Below are positions 8,846 through 17,905 of a DNA stretch of 64,000 bases, piece by piece. The stretch is taken from contig NZ_RQGQ01000001.1 in assembly GCF_004770265.1 (NCBI RefSeq), positions 109,379-173,378 on the forward strand, written 5' to 3'. Position 1 is the stretch's first letter, and each line of letters starts with the position of its first letter. The notes under the pieces are model-generated. The model did no database searches, was not told the DNA's origin, and saw only the letters and a list, made by a program, of their open reading frames with translations. The stretch comes from Leptospira congkakensis (GTDB taxonomy: Bacteria; Spirochaetota; Leptospiria; Leptospirales; Leptospiraceae). A program made the position numbers and the translations under genes.

Positions 8846-9724
8846 TTACATCTTACGTTCTAATGCATAGTTCCTTTCTGGAACGAGTAAGGAAGAGACT
8901 GATTCATTGGTATCTACTTTGATATTGGTAGTTGGATTGTAAGTATCCAACATATATTCTCCATCGACTATGAACTGGTAATGATATTCACCAGGTAATA
9001 ATTTCTTTTCGAGAGTGAACACTCCCTTTCTGTCTTTTTTTAAGAAGTCATGTTCTGGGTTCCAATCGTTAAAACTTCCCACCACTCGAACCACTTCTGC
9101 ATTTGGAAGGTAAATTTGAAATTTAACTGTTCGTAAGTCCCGTTCTTCATTTGCCGAATCTTCCAGAACCATGGTTTTTGTTTGGCGATCCGTATCTTTG
9201 TTATCTAAAATAAAACGAGAATAGTAAGATCCAGATCCATCTTCCAACTTATCAAAGTTTTCTGGGTCATAAGTGAGAAGTCCATTCACTCGGAATTTGT
9301 ATTCGTAAACAGGATCTTCTTCATAAGTATCCGTGATTTGAGTAGGTTCGATTACCGTGTAATAAATTCCGTATTGGTTCCGTTTCATATCAGAACATTC
9401 CCAATTGTTAAAACTTCCACAGATTTCTACGGCTTCCTCTCGGAGTCCATTATAAGTAAACAGAATCCCTCTGTGGATGAGTTTGCCAGAAGAAACATAA
9501 GACTCCACATCTAGATAACGAATGTAACGTGGAGCGATATTTTTTTTGAGACTTTCCAATTGCCAGAGGTAATAAACTGTATCCTGGTTTTCTGTTTCAT
9601 CGGACATCTCCAGTTCTTTTGAGGAAAAACTTCCAATCCAATCCATCCCGTCGTCGGCAAAGATTCCGATTCCTGTGAAAAAGAGTAAAAATAGGGCGAT
9701 TCGGATGGATTTGAATTTCATCAT
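8846..9724 (-). CDS. Exported protein with two CBM48/AMPK-type glycogen-binding domains
   Basis: 292 residues with a signal peptide (MMKFKSIRIALFLLFFTGIGIFA). Two immunoglobulin-like CBM48/isoamylase-N modules follow. The first, near residues 90-160, holds VEICGSFNNWECSDM and YEYKFRVNGL. The second, near 195-275, holds VVRVVGSFNDWNP and GEYHYQFIVDGEYMLDTYNP. This family binds alpha-glucans or serves as a protein interaction module, and no catalytic domain is present. Export from the cytoplasm is unusual for glycogen-binding modules, so an envelope glycan or structural role is equally possible. It is transcribed alone, divergently from the long TPR gene. Confidence 0.8.
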   Translation of the reverse strand: MMKFKSIRIALFLLFFTGIGIFADDGMDWIGSFSSKELEMSDETENQDTVYYLWQLESLKKNIAPRYIRYLDVESYVSSGKLIHRGILFTYNGLREEAVEICGSFNNWECSDMKRNQYGIYYTVIEPTQITDTYEEDPVYEYKFRVNGLLTYDPENFDKLEDGSGSYYSRFILDNKDTDRQTKTMVLEDSANEERDLRTVKFQIYLPNAEVVRVVGSFNDWNPEHDFLKKDRKGVFTLEKKLLPGEYHYQFIVDGEYMLDTYNPTTNIKVDTNESVSSLLVPERNYALERKM

Positions 9725-9879
9725 AGTCGTTGGTCGTGCAGGGTCCTTCTAGATAATTTTCGGCAGAAATGAAAAAAGAGAGTGAAAGGTTTTTTTACGA
9801 GCGAACCATCTGACATAATAAAAAAAATATTCTGTCATTTTAAGAACGGGCCGATAATTCATTAGGAATAGACCCTTAA

Positions 9880-12800
9880 ATGGCTGAGCCGATAGACAAA
9901 TTGAGTCCGGAAGAAATCACACAAATCGAGACGATGTTTTCGGCTCTCAATAAAAATCCGCTCTCATCGGAAGACTTAAATCCGATGGCGAAGGTTTTAC
10001 GTGAGAAACTGGGATATACAAATCCCATCGCGCCCCAAGAACCAGAAACCGATACAGAAGAAGATTCAGGTTCTGCTTTTGATGATTTTGATAATGAAGG
10101 GGCAGGCGATTCTGAAGGCGGAGATCCTTTTACCGGTCTAGATGAGGACGACGATTTTGGTCCCCCCAAACTCCCTAACCGAGAAGCCGAAGAAGACGAC
10201 GGAATTGATTTAGATGAATTACTTGGTGAGGACGGCCCTAAACCCACTCCGACACCAGCGGCCACCGATGATTTTGACTTTGATGCACCTACGGCTACAG
10301 ACGATGCCGATCCATTTGCATCCGATGCTGGTGCTGCAGAAGAAGGGGATCCCTTCGCGGATATGGGTTCTACTCCTGCCGCTACCGAAAGTTTTGGTGA
10401 TGATCCATTTGGAAATTTAGATGCGATCGATGAAGCTCCCTTAGAAGACAAACCAGCTCCTGTTATTGGTGATGATCCTTTTGCCAATTTAGGTGGGGAT
10501 GACACTCCTCCTACAACCGACGAAGATCTGTTCGCTGGCTTTGATACTGGATCAGAAGAATCTACTTCTTCCGCTGATGATTTTGATTTTGGCGGTGGAG
10601 CAGAGAGTCCTGCTTCCGGTGACGATCCCTTTGCCGATATGGGTTCCACTCCCACAGCCACAGAAAGTTTCGGTGATGATCCTTTTGCAAATTTAGGTGG
10701 GGATGATTCTCCTTCTCCCGATACAGGTTCCGCCGATGATCCGTTTGGTGATATGTCATCTCCAAGTTCTGGTGGTGATACTTTTGGCGACGATCCTTTT
10801 GCGGATATGGGCTCCACTCCTGCCGCTACTGAAAATTTTGGTGATGATCCATTTGGAAATATGGACAGTCCGTCCACTCCTTCTCGTGACAACGAACCTG
10901 CTGACATGGGTGGTGGATTTGATGATCCATTCGGTGACTTGGGTGTGGGAATGGAACCTCCAAGTCTGGATGATGACTTAGGTGCACCTTCTTTTGATGA
11001 TTTAGCTCCATCGATTGATGATATGCCTGTCTCTACGATGGATGACTTTGGCTCTGATGGACCAGGGGGATTTGAGGAAGATCTCATGTCTCTTGGTAAG
11101 GAAGAAGAACCAGAAGAGTCACTTGAGGCCAACCTAACGGATGAAGAATTAGCAGTCATCCAAGCAGAATTACTCCGTTATCCGCCAAAACTAAGGCGAA
11201 CCATCATTGATACGATTGTGAACCAAAGGATTCCGGTTCGCAATCAAAAAGAAATCATTGAACTCATTAAGGCCCAACAAAAACCAGAAGACATTGCCAA
11301 TTATTTAAGTGGTCTTCTGGGAGAACGAGTCGAACTCAGTGACTCAACTGGAAAGTTTGCCGCTGATGGTGTTCCTATCATTGCAAGTCGGGATGCATAT
11401 ACCAAAGAAGGTGCTGCCCGCAAACGAGAGTTAGTTCGTAGAACCATTTTGTCTTCTGCTGCCGCAGTATTCCTTGTATTTGGAATTGTCACTCTTTGGA
11501 AATATGTAATTGTTCCATATCGTGCCAAAGCGCAATACGCACTGGGACTTGAAAAAATTGAAGAGTTCAGTTACGAAACGGATGCATTAGAAAAGAAAAA
11601 ACTTCTGGCTGATGCAGAGAATTATTTTATCAAAGGGGAAGAAATTTTCCCACATAACTTAGAGTTTTTGAATAAATACTGTATTGCTTATACCAAAGCA
11701 GGTCAGTATGAAAGAGCTTTTGAAAAATGTTTTGGGAAAGTGGAACCTGATTTCGGTTATGAACTAGAAGATAAGGAACATAAACGTGCTTGGGAAAACA
11801 GAAAAGAAGTACCAAATATTAGTTTTGCGAAAAAAACGGAATGGAATGATGCCGGCGTGGAAACAGCTGGAAGAAGGCCATTACCGGAACTTGCTTTTTA
11901 CTTAACTTCACAAGATAAAGTTCCAAGAAAGGTTTTAAAAGCGGGCGCTTATATTGCCTCTCGCCTCAAATACAATGTCCACGATATTGATACTTACATT
12001 GCACTCGGAACCTTTCACTCTTTCCATAGAAAGGATTTTATCGAAGTTCCACCTGGTAGTAATCGTAAAAAATATAAAAATGACCATCTCGCCATTGAAT
12101 ACTTCAAACGAGTGTTTACTGATGGGGGTGATCCCGATAATGTTGATGCCATTGCAGGGATTGCTAAGATTTTTTATAACAAACAAGAGTTTGGAACAGC
12201 TGTTAAATACTATAACGATATCATTGAAAAGTATCCTAAAAATGCCATTGGGCATGGCGGAATTCTATCAACCTATATTGAGATGTGGAAACGAGATAAA
12301 AATCCACAGTATGTCCTCAACCACCACAGACAGGTTCGTAATGCTCTTAATATAGAAGATGAATTATCTCTATTTGTATTAGCAAAACTGGCATCCTTCT
12401 ATATTGATTTGGATTCCGAAGAAGTCAGAATCAAATACAATATCAACCCAGAAGACCAAGTCACTGGGATGGAAATTGATGATAATGTGGAATACCTCCT
12501 AAACATTGCTTATGGAAAAGAGGGTGGTTCCAAATTTGCGGAAGGATATTACCAAAGAGCAAGATTCTATTTCAAAAAAGAGGAAGCGGCACGCGCCCTC
12601 AAACAATTGGAGTTGGCATCCACTTATGATATCCGTCATTACTTAGCAGTTTTGCTAATGGCTGAGTATTATATTCAAACGGAAAATTATGATGAAGCAG
12701 TGAAGTTACTGCGAGAAGCCGATGATCGTTACCAAAACTATCGTGACCGCCTCGGAGAAAGAGATGAGGATGAAACCTTACTCGAAGGAAGCCCTGGTAG

Positions 12801-13518
12801 GATTTCGTTTAACTTAGGTAAAATTCAATTTTTAGAAGCTGCTGGAATTAACATAACAGACAATATACGAGAATTCCCTGGTAAAAAAATCTATCCAGAA
12901 CGTAGTATTGGAACTCTTTCTTATGAAGAAAAAGAAAGACGGAATGGACTGTTTATGGCTCGTGAATCTTTTCTTGCGGCCCTCGATCGCGATATCTCGA
13001 AAGATCCAAAAATTGTCAGAGAATGTTATTATTACCTAGGTTGGATTGATTACAACCATGGTGACTTTGCGCAAAGTTTAGATTTTTGGGCAGAACTTCC
13101 TGAAGAAGATATTTACAATAATGCTACCTTACTTTTTGGAAAAGGAAATGCGTTCTATTATACAAGACAATACAATGCAGCTCTTGGTAACTATCTGAAG
13201 TTAAAAGATGATTTTGAACTCAAAGAACAAAGTTTGGGTCGAGTCGATACAGAAAACTCTGACCATAGGGAAGTTTATGAAACCCTCACTGCTCTTTATA
13301 ATAACATTGGAGCAGTGTATGAGAAAAAACAAGATACCATCAATGCCCTCAAATACTATTGGAAAGCAATGGAAACGGCAAGAAAAATTGGTTCTGTGAG
13401 CGAAATTGCAAACTCTAACAAAGATTTGGTGTTTGCTCGTGCAAAACTAGATAGAGAACCACTTCTCGAAGATTGGTTGGCTCCAACTCTTGATCGATTG
13501 GGTCAGATTAAAAAATAG
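9880..13518 (+). CDS. Large acidic-repeat, single-TM, TPR protein (possible flagellar-collar-type protein)
   Basis: 1212 residues in three parts. Residues 1-410 are strongly acidic, low-complexity and repetitive (GDDPFADMGSTPAATESFGDDPFGN units). A helical block (LTDEELAVIQAELLRYPPKLRRTIIDTIVNQRI) follows, and then one transmembrane helix near 522-545 (ILSSAAAVFLVFGIVTLWKYVI). The C-terminal 660 residues contain many TPR-like helical pairs (for example AIEYFKRVF, YYLGWIDYNHGDFAQSL). The topology suggests a cytoplasmic acidic tail and periplasmic TPRs. The layout recalls the spirochaetal TPR flagellar-collar protein FlcA (Borrelia BB0326), but this is from memory and untested. It stands alone between divergent and convergent neighbours. 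Confidence 0.85.
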   Translation: MAEPIDKLSPEEITQIETMFSALNKNPLSSEDLNPMAKVLREKLGYTNPIAPQEPETDTEEDSGSAFDDFDNEGAGDSEGGDPFTGLDEDDDFGPPKLPNREAEEDDGIDLDELLGEDGPKPTPTPAATDDFDFDAPTATDDADPFASDAGAAEEGDPFADMGSTPAATESFGDDPFGNLDAIDEAPLEDKPAPVIGDDPFANLGGDDTPPTTDEDLFAGFDTGSEESTSSADDFDFGGGAESPASGDDPFADMGSTPTATESFGDDPFANLGGDDSPSPDTGSADDPFGDMSSPSSGGDTFGDDPFADMGSTPAATENFGDDPFGNMDSPSTPSRDNEPADMGGGFDDPFGDLGVGMEPPSLDDDLGAPSFDDLAPSIDDMPVSTMDDFGSDGPGGFEEDLMSLGKEEEPEESLEANLTDEELAVIQAELLRYPPKLRRTIIDTIVNQRIPVRNQKEIIELIKAQQKPEDIANYLSGLLGERVELSDSTGKFAADGVPIIASRDAYTKEGAARKRELVRRTILSSAAAVFLVFGIVTLWKYVIVPYRAKAQYALGLEKIEEFSYETDALEKKKLLADAENYFIKGEEIFPHNLEFLNKYCIAYTKAGQYERAFEKCFGKVEPDFGYELEDKEHKRAWENRKEVPNISFAKKTEWNDAGVETAGRRPLPELAFYLTSQDKVPRKVLKAGAYIASRLKYNVHDIDTYIALGTFHSFHRKDFIEVPPGSNRKKYKNDHLAIEYFKRVFTDGGDPDNVDAIAGIAKIFYNKQEFGTAVKYYNDIIEKYPKNAIGHGGILSTYIEMWKRDKNPQYVLNHHRQVRNALNIEDELSLFVLAKLASFYIDLDSEEVRIKYNINPEDQVTGMEIDDNVEYLLNIAYGKEGGSKFAEGYYQRARFYFKKEEAARALKQLELASTYDIRHYLAVLLMAEYYIQTENYDEAVKLLREADDRYQNYRDRLGERDEDETLLEGSPGRISFNLGKIQFLEAAGINITDNIREFPGKKIYPERSIGTLSYEEKERRNGLFMARESFLAALDRDISKDPKIVRECYYYLGWIDYNHGDFAQSLDFWAELPEEDIYNNATLLFGKGNAFYYTRQYNAALGNYLKLKDDFELKEQSLGRVDTENSDHREVYETLTALYNNIGAVYEKKQDTINALKYYWKAMETARKIGSVSEIANSNKDLVFARAKLDREPLLEDWLAPTLDRLGQIKK
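10345..10866 (+). repeat. Three copies of a ~75-bp coding repeat in the acidic N-terminal region
   Basis: The unit GDDPFADMGSTPAATESFGDDPFGN occurs at residues 156-180, 247-271 and 303-327 of the TPR protein with only a few changes. The DNA is also conserved (for instance GATATGGGTTC recurs in the first two). A shorter unit GDDPFANLGGDD appears twice more between them. This is recent internal duplication and a likely place for length variation between strains. Confidence 0.85.
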
Positions 13519-13549
13519 ATTCTACGAAATTAGGGAGAAGTTGGTGAAT

Positions 13550-13574
13550 GGAGGATAGATGCATTCTATCCTCC
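13550..13574. terminator. Perfect hairpin between convergent genes
   Basis: GGAGGATAGA-TGCAT-TCTATCCTCC: a 10-bp perfect stem and 5-base loop, between the stops of the TPR gene (+) and the glycosyltransferase gene (-). There is no long T-run, but position and stability favour a bidirectional terminator. Confidence 0.6.
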
Positions 13575-13606
13575 GAGATTGGTTTGTTCTTGATTTGTAT
13601 TTTGAA

Positions 13607-14560
13607 TTAATGTTTGCGAAATCGTTCGCGGATCCCGAGTAAAAAGAAGTAGAAAGTTTCCCACATCCTTTGGATTCGGTAAGGTCTTGCGATGATCCTC
13701 CAAAGCCAGATGAGTCCTCTTTCCTTAAACCACTCCGGTGCTTTTTTGTCAGCACCAGATAACATATCTAAGGCGCCACCTACACCAATCACAACCGCTT
13801 TACCAAAATATCCTGTATTGTTTTCGATCCAAATTTCTTGGTTTGGAAAGTCCATTGCAAGGAAAATGATATCCGGCCCAGTTTTACGAATGGCTTCTTT
13901 GACTCGCATTTCGCGTTGTCTATCGAGATGGCCTGCGTGCCTTCCTACAATTCTAACTTTGGGAAAATGTCTTGTGAGGTTGAAATAAATACGTTCCACA
14001 ATTTCATCTTTGGCACCAAAGATGAATGCTGTGAATTCTTTGAGTTCTGCCAAACGAATGAGGTCCATCATGACAGCAATAGGAGTGACTCGTTCTTTGA
14101 GTCTTCCAGAAGTCATCCAACCAATCCCTGCACCTTCCACCAAAATAGTTCCTGCTTTTTCTGCAATGCGGTGGAGTGATTTTTTGGGACGCATCCTCAT
14201 GAGTTTGATGGGATCTAAAAATAAAACATGGTGCATGCCTTCTTTTTTCTCGAGCACGCGAAAGAGTTTGGCTATGGCTTCGTCTGTAGTGACATTGTCG
14301 ATGGGAATTCCCAAAACATTCAGAGTTTCTAGCTTAGAAACATCGATATTTTGGTATTCCAGTAGTATATCCCTCTCATCTTTTGAGGAATTGTGAACGA
14401 TTTCGCTCAGTTGCTTCATGTAGCCGGGCTTTCCTTTCCTATCTAAAACATTATGTCCAGTACCCTCTATTGTCGCCTCTAAATTTTTAAAAACTTTCGT
14501 TTTTTCACTTGGATTGGAATCGAAAGAACGAGAAAAAGTATCAGAATGTTTCGAAGCCAT
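13607..14560 (-). CDS. WecG/TagA/CpsF-family glycosyltransferase
   Basis: 317 residues from ATG 14560, or 270 from the internal ATG at 14419. The shorter form matches the usual family length, and GGAAAGG lies about ten bases before that ATG. Family landmarks are LGIPIDNVTTDEAI, FLDPIKLMRMR, VEGAGIGWMTSGRLKERV, AFIFGAKDEIVERI, GPDIIFLAMDFPNQEIWI and GVGGALDMLSGADKKAPEWFKERGLIWLWRI. These enzymes (GT26) add N-acetylmannosamine(uronate)-type sugars to lipid-linked intermediates on the cytoplasmic face. No polysaccharide cluster surrounds it. The long start would overlap the divergent gene at 14546 by 15 bases, which also favours the internal start. Confidence 0.88.
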   Translation of the reverse strand: MASKHSDTFSRSFDSNPSEKTKVFKNLEATIEGTGHNVLDRKGKPGYMKQLSEIVHNSSKDERDILLEYQNIDVSKLETLNVLGIPIDNVTTDEAIAKLFRVLEKKEGMHHVLFLDPIKLMRMRPKKSLHRIAEKAGTILVEGAGIGWMTSGRLKERVTPIAVMMDLIRLAELKEFTAFIFGAKDEIVERIYFNLTRHFPKVRIVGRHAGHLDRQREMRVKEAIRKTGPDIIFLAMDFPNQEIWIENNTGYFGKAVVIGVGGALDMLSGADKKAPEWFKERGLIWLWRIIARPYRIQRMWETFYFFLLGIRERFRKH

Positions 14561-15571
14561 CTATTTTCAATATTGATTCTCATTTTTCTCTCAAGCAGCA
14601 GTTATGCGGAAAAACTTTCCATTTATGGAACCATTCAAAATGGCACAACTGGTGGATTGGGTAAGGCAGATTCCATTCGTATGTTGGCTTTACAAGGAGC
14701 AATGGTTCCTTTGGCAGACATTGGTCCACAATCTGGAAAATTTCGTTTTCCGGAAACGGAATTGCCAGAAGGAGCACCCATCCTCTTACAAATCCAATAC
14801 CAAGGTGTGAATTATAATAAAATGATTCCGCCAACATCAAAGTTTCGTACATCTCCCCAGGACGTTACCGTGTATGATACTGGTGCCGATCGCAAACAAG
14901 TGGCCATAAAAAGTTTAATGCAGGTTATGCGAGAGAAAAAGGGACTTCGTGTTTTCAAATTGTTTTTGATTGATAACTCAAGCAAACCTCCAAAATCATT
15001 TGATTCTAAATTATCACCTTTAGAATATTCTGTAGCAGCAGAAGCCACAGAAATTTTGGCCCAAATCCAACAACCAGGAAGTAAGATGGCAATCCCTCTT
15101 GGAATTCCTGAAGGAAAAAACGGAGGAAGGTTATTGGATCGTGCCATTCTCCCTGGTGTTTCTGAAATGCAAATTTCCTATTTCATTCCGAATCAGTTTG
15201 ATAAATTCACCGAACGAATGTTAATTGAGTCTGAAAATGGAAAATTTCCAATTTTTGTTAAACCACAAGATATGGAAATTAAAACGGGTGAAGGGACCCC
15301 TGTCACCAAACTGGATAAAGATGTGCCTCCTGGTCTTAGTGCTTATGTTCTAAGTTCATTGGACTTTGGAACTCCTGTTGAATTTACTTTTTCTGGTGGA
15401 AAACCACTCCCAACCATCTCTAACAATACAAATCCAGAAATTTGGAATGGATCCATTCTTACCAGTTGGGATTTATCTCTTTTTGCTGTAGTAGGGTTTC
15501 TTGGATTTTTATTTACGCTCTCATTTATTTTTGTCTATCGAAAACAAATAGAAAGGAAAAACAATCCATGA
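14546..15571 (+). CDS. Exported protein with C-terminal membrane anchor, unknown function
   Basis: 341 residues. The N-terminus MFRSHLFSILILIFLSSSSYA is a signal peptide. A beta-rich extracytoplasmic region follows, with an early carboxypeptidase-regulatory-like pattern (LSIYGTIQNGTTGG... FRFPETELPEGAPILLQIQYQGVNY). A C-terminal transmembrane helix (LSLFAVVGFLGFLFTLSFIFVYRKQ) ends in basic residues. It resembles inner-membrane periplasmic proteins, but I do not recognise a family. Its stop overlaps the MFS start (ATGA), so the pair may act together, for example as transporter and accessory subunit. Confidence 0.72.
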   Translation: MFRSHLFSILILIFLSSSSYAEKLSIYGTIQNGTTGGLGKADSIRMLALQGAMVPLADIGPQSGKFRFPETELPEGAPILLQIQYQGVNYNKMIPPTSKFRTSPQDVTVYDTGADRKQVAIKSLMQVMREKKGLRVFKLFLIDNSSKPPKSFDSKLSPLEYSVAAEATEILAQIQQPGSKMAIPLGIPEGKNGGRLLDRAILPGVSEMQISYFIPNQFDKFTERMLIESENGKFPIFVKPQDMEIKTGEGTPVTKLDKDVPPGLSAYVLSSLDFGTPVEFTFSGGKPLPTISNNTNPEIWNGSILTSWDLSLFAVVGFLGFLFTLSFIFVYRKQIERKNNP

Positions 15572-16926
15572 ACCAAAAACAAACAAAACGAGATACATCC
15601 TATTTGAGATTCATTGGTCTTGGCGAACTCGCAGACCATGGATCTAGAGGAATTTTAGCGTTTTGGGTAATTCTTGCCCTCACATTCTTTTTGTTTGGTG
15701 ATCAAAACTTAATTGCACCGAATATGAAAAATATTGCCGCTTCTCTTGGTATTACAAATCAGGCAGAGATAGATTGGAAATTTGGTGCAGAAGTCCCTAC
15801 GTTATTTTTTATTTTAGGTGCTTTAGTTTCATTATCGATGGGCTATCTTTCTCAAGCATTTTCACGTAAACGTTTGTTAATAGCTGCTGTTTTGCTTGGT
15901 GAAATTCCGTGTTTTTTATCTGGTTTCGCTACTTCCTATAATGAGTTTTTGATTTTGCGTACACTTTGTGGATTTGGATTGGGGGGAATTTTTCCTTTGA
16001 TTTATAGTTTGATTGGTGATTATTTTTCAAGTCATTCAAGAGCTATTGCCACTGGTTATGTTTCACTAATGATTGGCCTTGGTGTGGGTGTTGGTCAACT
16101 ATTAGGAGGAATTTTAGGTGGAGCTGATCCCATTGATGGCTGGAGGGCTTCCTTCATTTATATGTCAGCACCTTCTTTTCTTTTTGCTCTCATTTATTTA
16201 GTGTTTTGTGAAGAACCAAAACGTGGTGGTTCCGAAGAAGTTGACGCGGCAAACACTCTTTCCCACAAAATTACATTCAAAGACTTTAAAATACTTTTTG
16301 AAAATAAAACCAACATAGGTGTGTTTTTACAAGGCATTCCTGGTTGTATCCCGTGGGGTGTGTTTTTTGTTTTTTTAGCAGATTATTACGAAAACACTTA
16401 TCTGTTTTCAAAAGAAGTAGCTGCTGGTATGATCACCTTTGCTGCCATAGGTATTTTTATTGGATCATTTTTTGGGGGAGTTCTTGGCCAGTTACTTTAT
16501 AATATAAAAAAACAATACCAACCTTTACTCTGCATCTTCTCCATTATATTTGGAATTTTCCCAGCAGTATATTTGTTATATGCATTTAACATTGTTGGAA
16601 ATATGGCATTATTTATTGGGCTAAACGTAATCACTGGTATACTTATCTCCATCACGGGGCCGAATGTAGGTGCGGTGCTTATCAATGTGAACTCTCCAAA
16701 ATCAAGAAGCGCTATCTTTTCTCTTTATAACCTGACAGACAATTTGGGAAAAGGTCTTGGGCCTGCAATGTCTGCTGTAATTTTAGGTTTAACAACCGAT
16801 CGCGCTTTGGCACTATCCTTATCGATTTTGTTTTGGATCCCTTGTGCATTGGCTTGGTTTCTCATTCTTTTTAACTACGAAAAAGATGAAGAAACAATGC
16901 GAAATCGTTTGTTAACTGAAGGATAA
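15568..16926 (+). CDS. MFS transporter
   Basis: 452 residues from the ATG at 15568, which has AAAGG upstream and overlaps the previous stop. An upstream in-frame extension to 15442 is ruled out because it overlaps the preceding gene. There are about twelve hydrophobic segments. The MFS loop 2-3 pattern GYLSQAFSRKRLL and the segment GFGLGGIFPLIYSLIGDYFSSHSRA fit a general sugar/organic-anion or spinster-like branch. Substrate cannot be told. Pairing with a membrane-anchored exported protein, and the mtnC gene 16 bases downstream, are the only context clues. Confidence 0.85.
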   Translation: MNQKQTKRDTSYLRFIGLGELADHGSRGILAFWVILALTFFLFGDQNLIAPNMKNIAASLGITNQAEIDWKFGAEVPTLFFILGALVSLSMGYLSQAFSRKRLLIAAVLLGEIPCFLSGFATSYNEFLILRTLCGFGLGGIFPLIYSLIGDYFSSHSRAIATGYVSLMIGLGVGVGQLLGGILGGADPIDGWRASFIYMSAPSFLFALIYLVFCEEPKRGGSEEVDAANTLSHKITFKDFKILFENKTNIGVFLQGIPGCIPWGVFFVFLADYYENTYLFSKEVAAGMITFAAIGIFIGSFFGGVLGQLLYNIKKQYQPLLCIFSIIFGIFPAVYLLYAFNIVGNMALFIGLNVITGILISITGPNVGAVLINVNSPKSRSAIFSLYNLTDNLGKGLGPAMSAVILGLTTDRALALSLSILFWIPCALAWFLILFNYEKDEETMRNRLLTEG

Positions 16927-16941
16927 AATTACTACAGTAAT

Positions 16942-17670
16942 ATGATCAAACATAACTTACTCGATATCGAAGGGACAACGGCACCGATCGCCTTTGTCCA
17001 TCAAATCCTTTTTCCCTATGCGAAAAAACATATTGTTACTTTCCTAAAAAACTATCAGTTTACGGAAGTTAAATGGGAAGAAATTCGATTGGAATTTGAA
17101 AAGGATATCGTTTTAAGAGAAGAAAAGTTTGTATCTCGTTTTTCTAAAACTGAATCCAACCTAAAATCAGAACTTTTGCCTTTTTCTCCAGAGATTGTTC
17201 CGTCTTATTTTGAATACTTAATTGAGAAGGATCGTAAATTTGGCCCTTTAAAAGAAGTCCAAGGAAAAATCTGGAAACAAGGTTATGAATCGGGTGAAAT
17301 CAAGAGCACTGTCTATCCAGACGTTCCTGAGTTTTTAAAAAAAGCACAGGAAGATGGGATTCAGAATCATGTGTATTCTTCTGGTTCTGTTGAAGCCCAA
17401 ATTTTGATTTACCAGTATTCAGAGTTAGGTGATTTGAGAAATTATTTTGTTTCTTATTATGATACAGCCGTTGGTGGAAAAAGAGAAAAACAAAGTTATG
17501 AGAACATTATCAAAGAATTAAAATCTTCTCCCAATCAAATTCGTTTTTTTACTGATATCGTAGAGGAGGCTGAGGCAGCAAGTTCGGCGGGAATGGATGT
17601 AGTCATTTTAAACCGACCAGGCAATATCCCGCAAAAACCACACTCCTTTCCCATTTGGGATCATTTTTAA
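16942..17670 (+). CDS. mtnC: Enolase-phosphatase E1 (acireductone synthase)
   Basis: 242 residues, HAD superfamily. It converts 2,3-diketo-5-methylthiopentyl-1-phosphate to acireductone in the methionine salvage pathway. The HAD nucleophile motif is LLDIEGTTAPIAFVHQILFPYA, with D-x-E-G-T typical of MtnC. Later motifs are YSSGSVEAQILIYQYSE and FFTDIVEEAEAASSAGMDVVILNRPGN. mtnA, another salvage gene, is 38 kb away at 55036. It ends tail-to-tail with norF, sharing the bases TTAA. The Shine-Dalgarno is weak. Confidence 0.95.
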   Translation: MIKHNLLDIEGTTAPIAFVHQILFPYAKKHIVTFLKNYQFTEVKWEEIRLEFEKDIVLREEKFVSRFSKTESNLKSELLPFSPEIVPSYFEYLIEKDRKFGPLKEVQGKIWKQGYESGEIKSTVYPDVPEFLKKAQEDGIQNHVYSSGSVEAQILIYQYSELGDLRNYFVSYYDTAVGGKREKQSYENIIKELKSSPNQIRFFTDIVEEAEAASSAGMDVVILNRPGNIPQKPHSFPIWDHF

Positions 17671-17897
17671 GTTAGAATCCAGATACTAAAAGAATAGATT
17701 CCAATGAGTATTGGAAAGGTGACTTTCCAAAATAGATGAGCCTCTTTCAGATTCATAAATACAAAACAAATGAATAGAAATTTAGCCGCACTCATTAGGA
17801 TCAAATTCCAATTTCCGGGAAGTGAGGTTCCCATTCCAAAAAAGGAATAATATACGATGAATAATAAAATGATATAAGTGGTTACGATGCTTTTCAT
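17667..17897 (-). CDS. norF: NorF-like small membrane protein
   Basis: 76 residues from the ATG at 17897, preceded by AGGAGG five bases upstream. A longer reading frame to 17966 would overlap norE and lacks this signal. There are three predicted helices (TTYIILLFIVYYSFFGMG, LILMSAAKFLFICFVFMNL, FPILIGIYSFSIWIL). The pattern KFLFICFVFMNLKEAHLFWK matches the COX4/CyoD-like NorF family, whose members accompany NorE and support nitric oxide reductase activity or assembly. It follows norE by 8 bases. Confidence 0.8.
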   Translation of the reverse strand: MKSIVTTYIILLFIVYYSFFGMGTSLPGNWNLILMSAAKFLFICFVFMNLKEAHLFWKVTFPILIGIYSFSIWILT

Positions 17898-17905
17898 TTT
17901 GCCTC

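Noticed and set aside
9876..11159. Long Ser/Pro-rich open frame on the minus strand opposite the TPR protein
   Set aside because: It mirrors the Asp/Gly/Pro-rich repeats of the real gene, has only low-complexity content and no family signature.
15442..15567. Upstream extension of the MFS transporter
   Set aside because: It lies inside the preceding gene in another frame, while ATG 15568 has a ribosome-binding site and an ATGA overlap.
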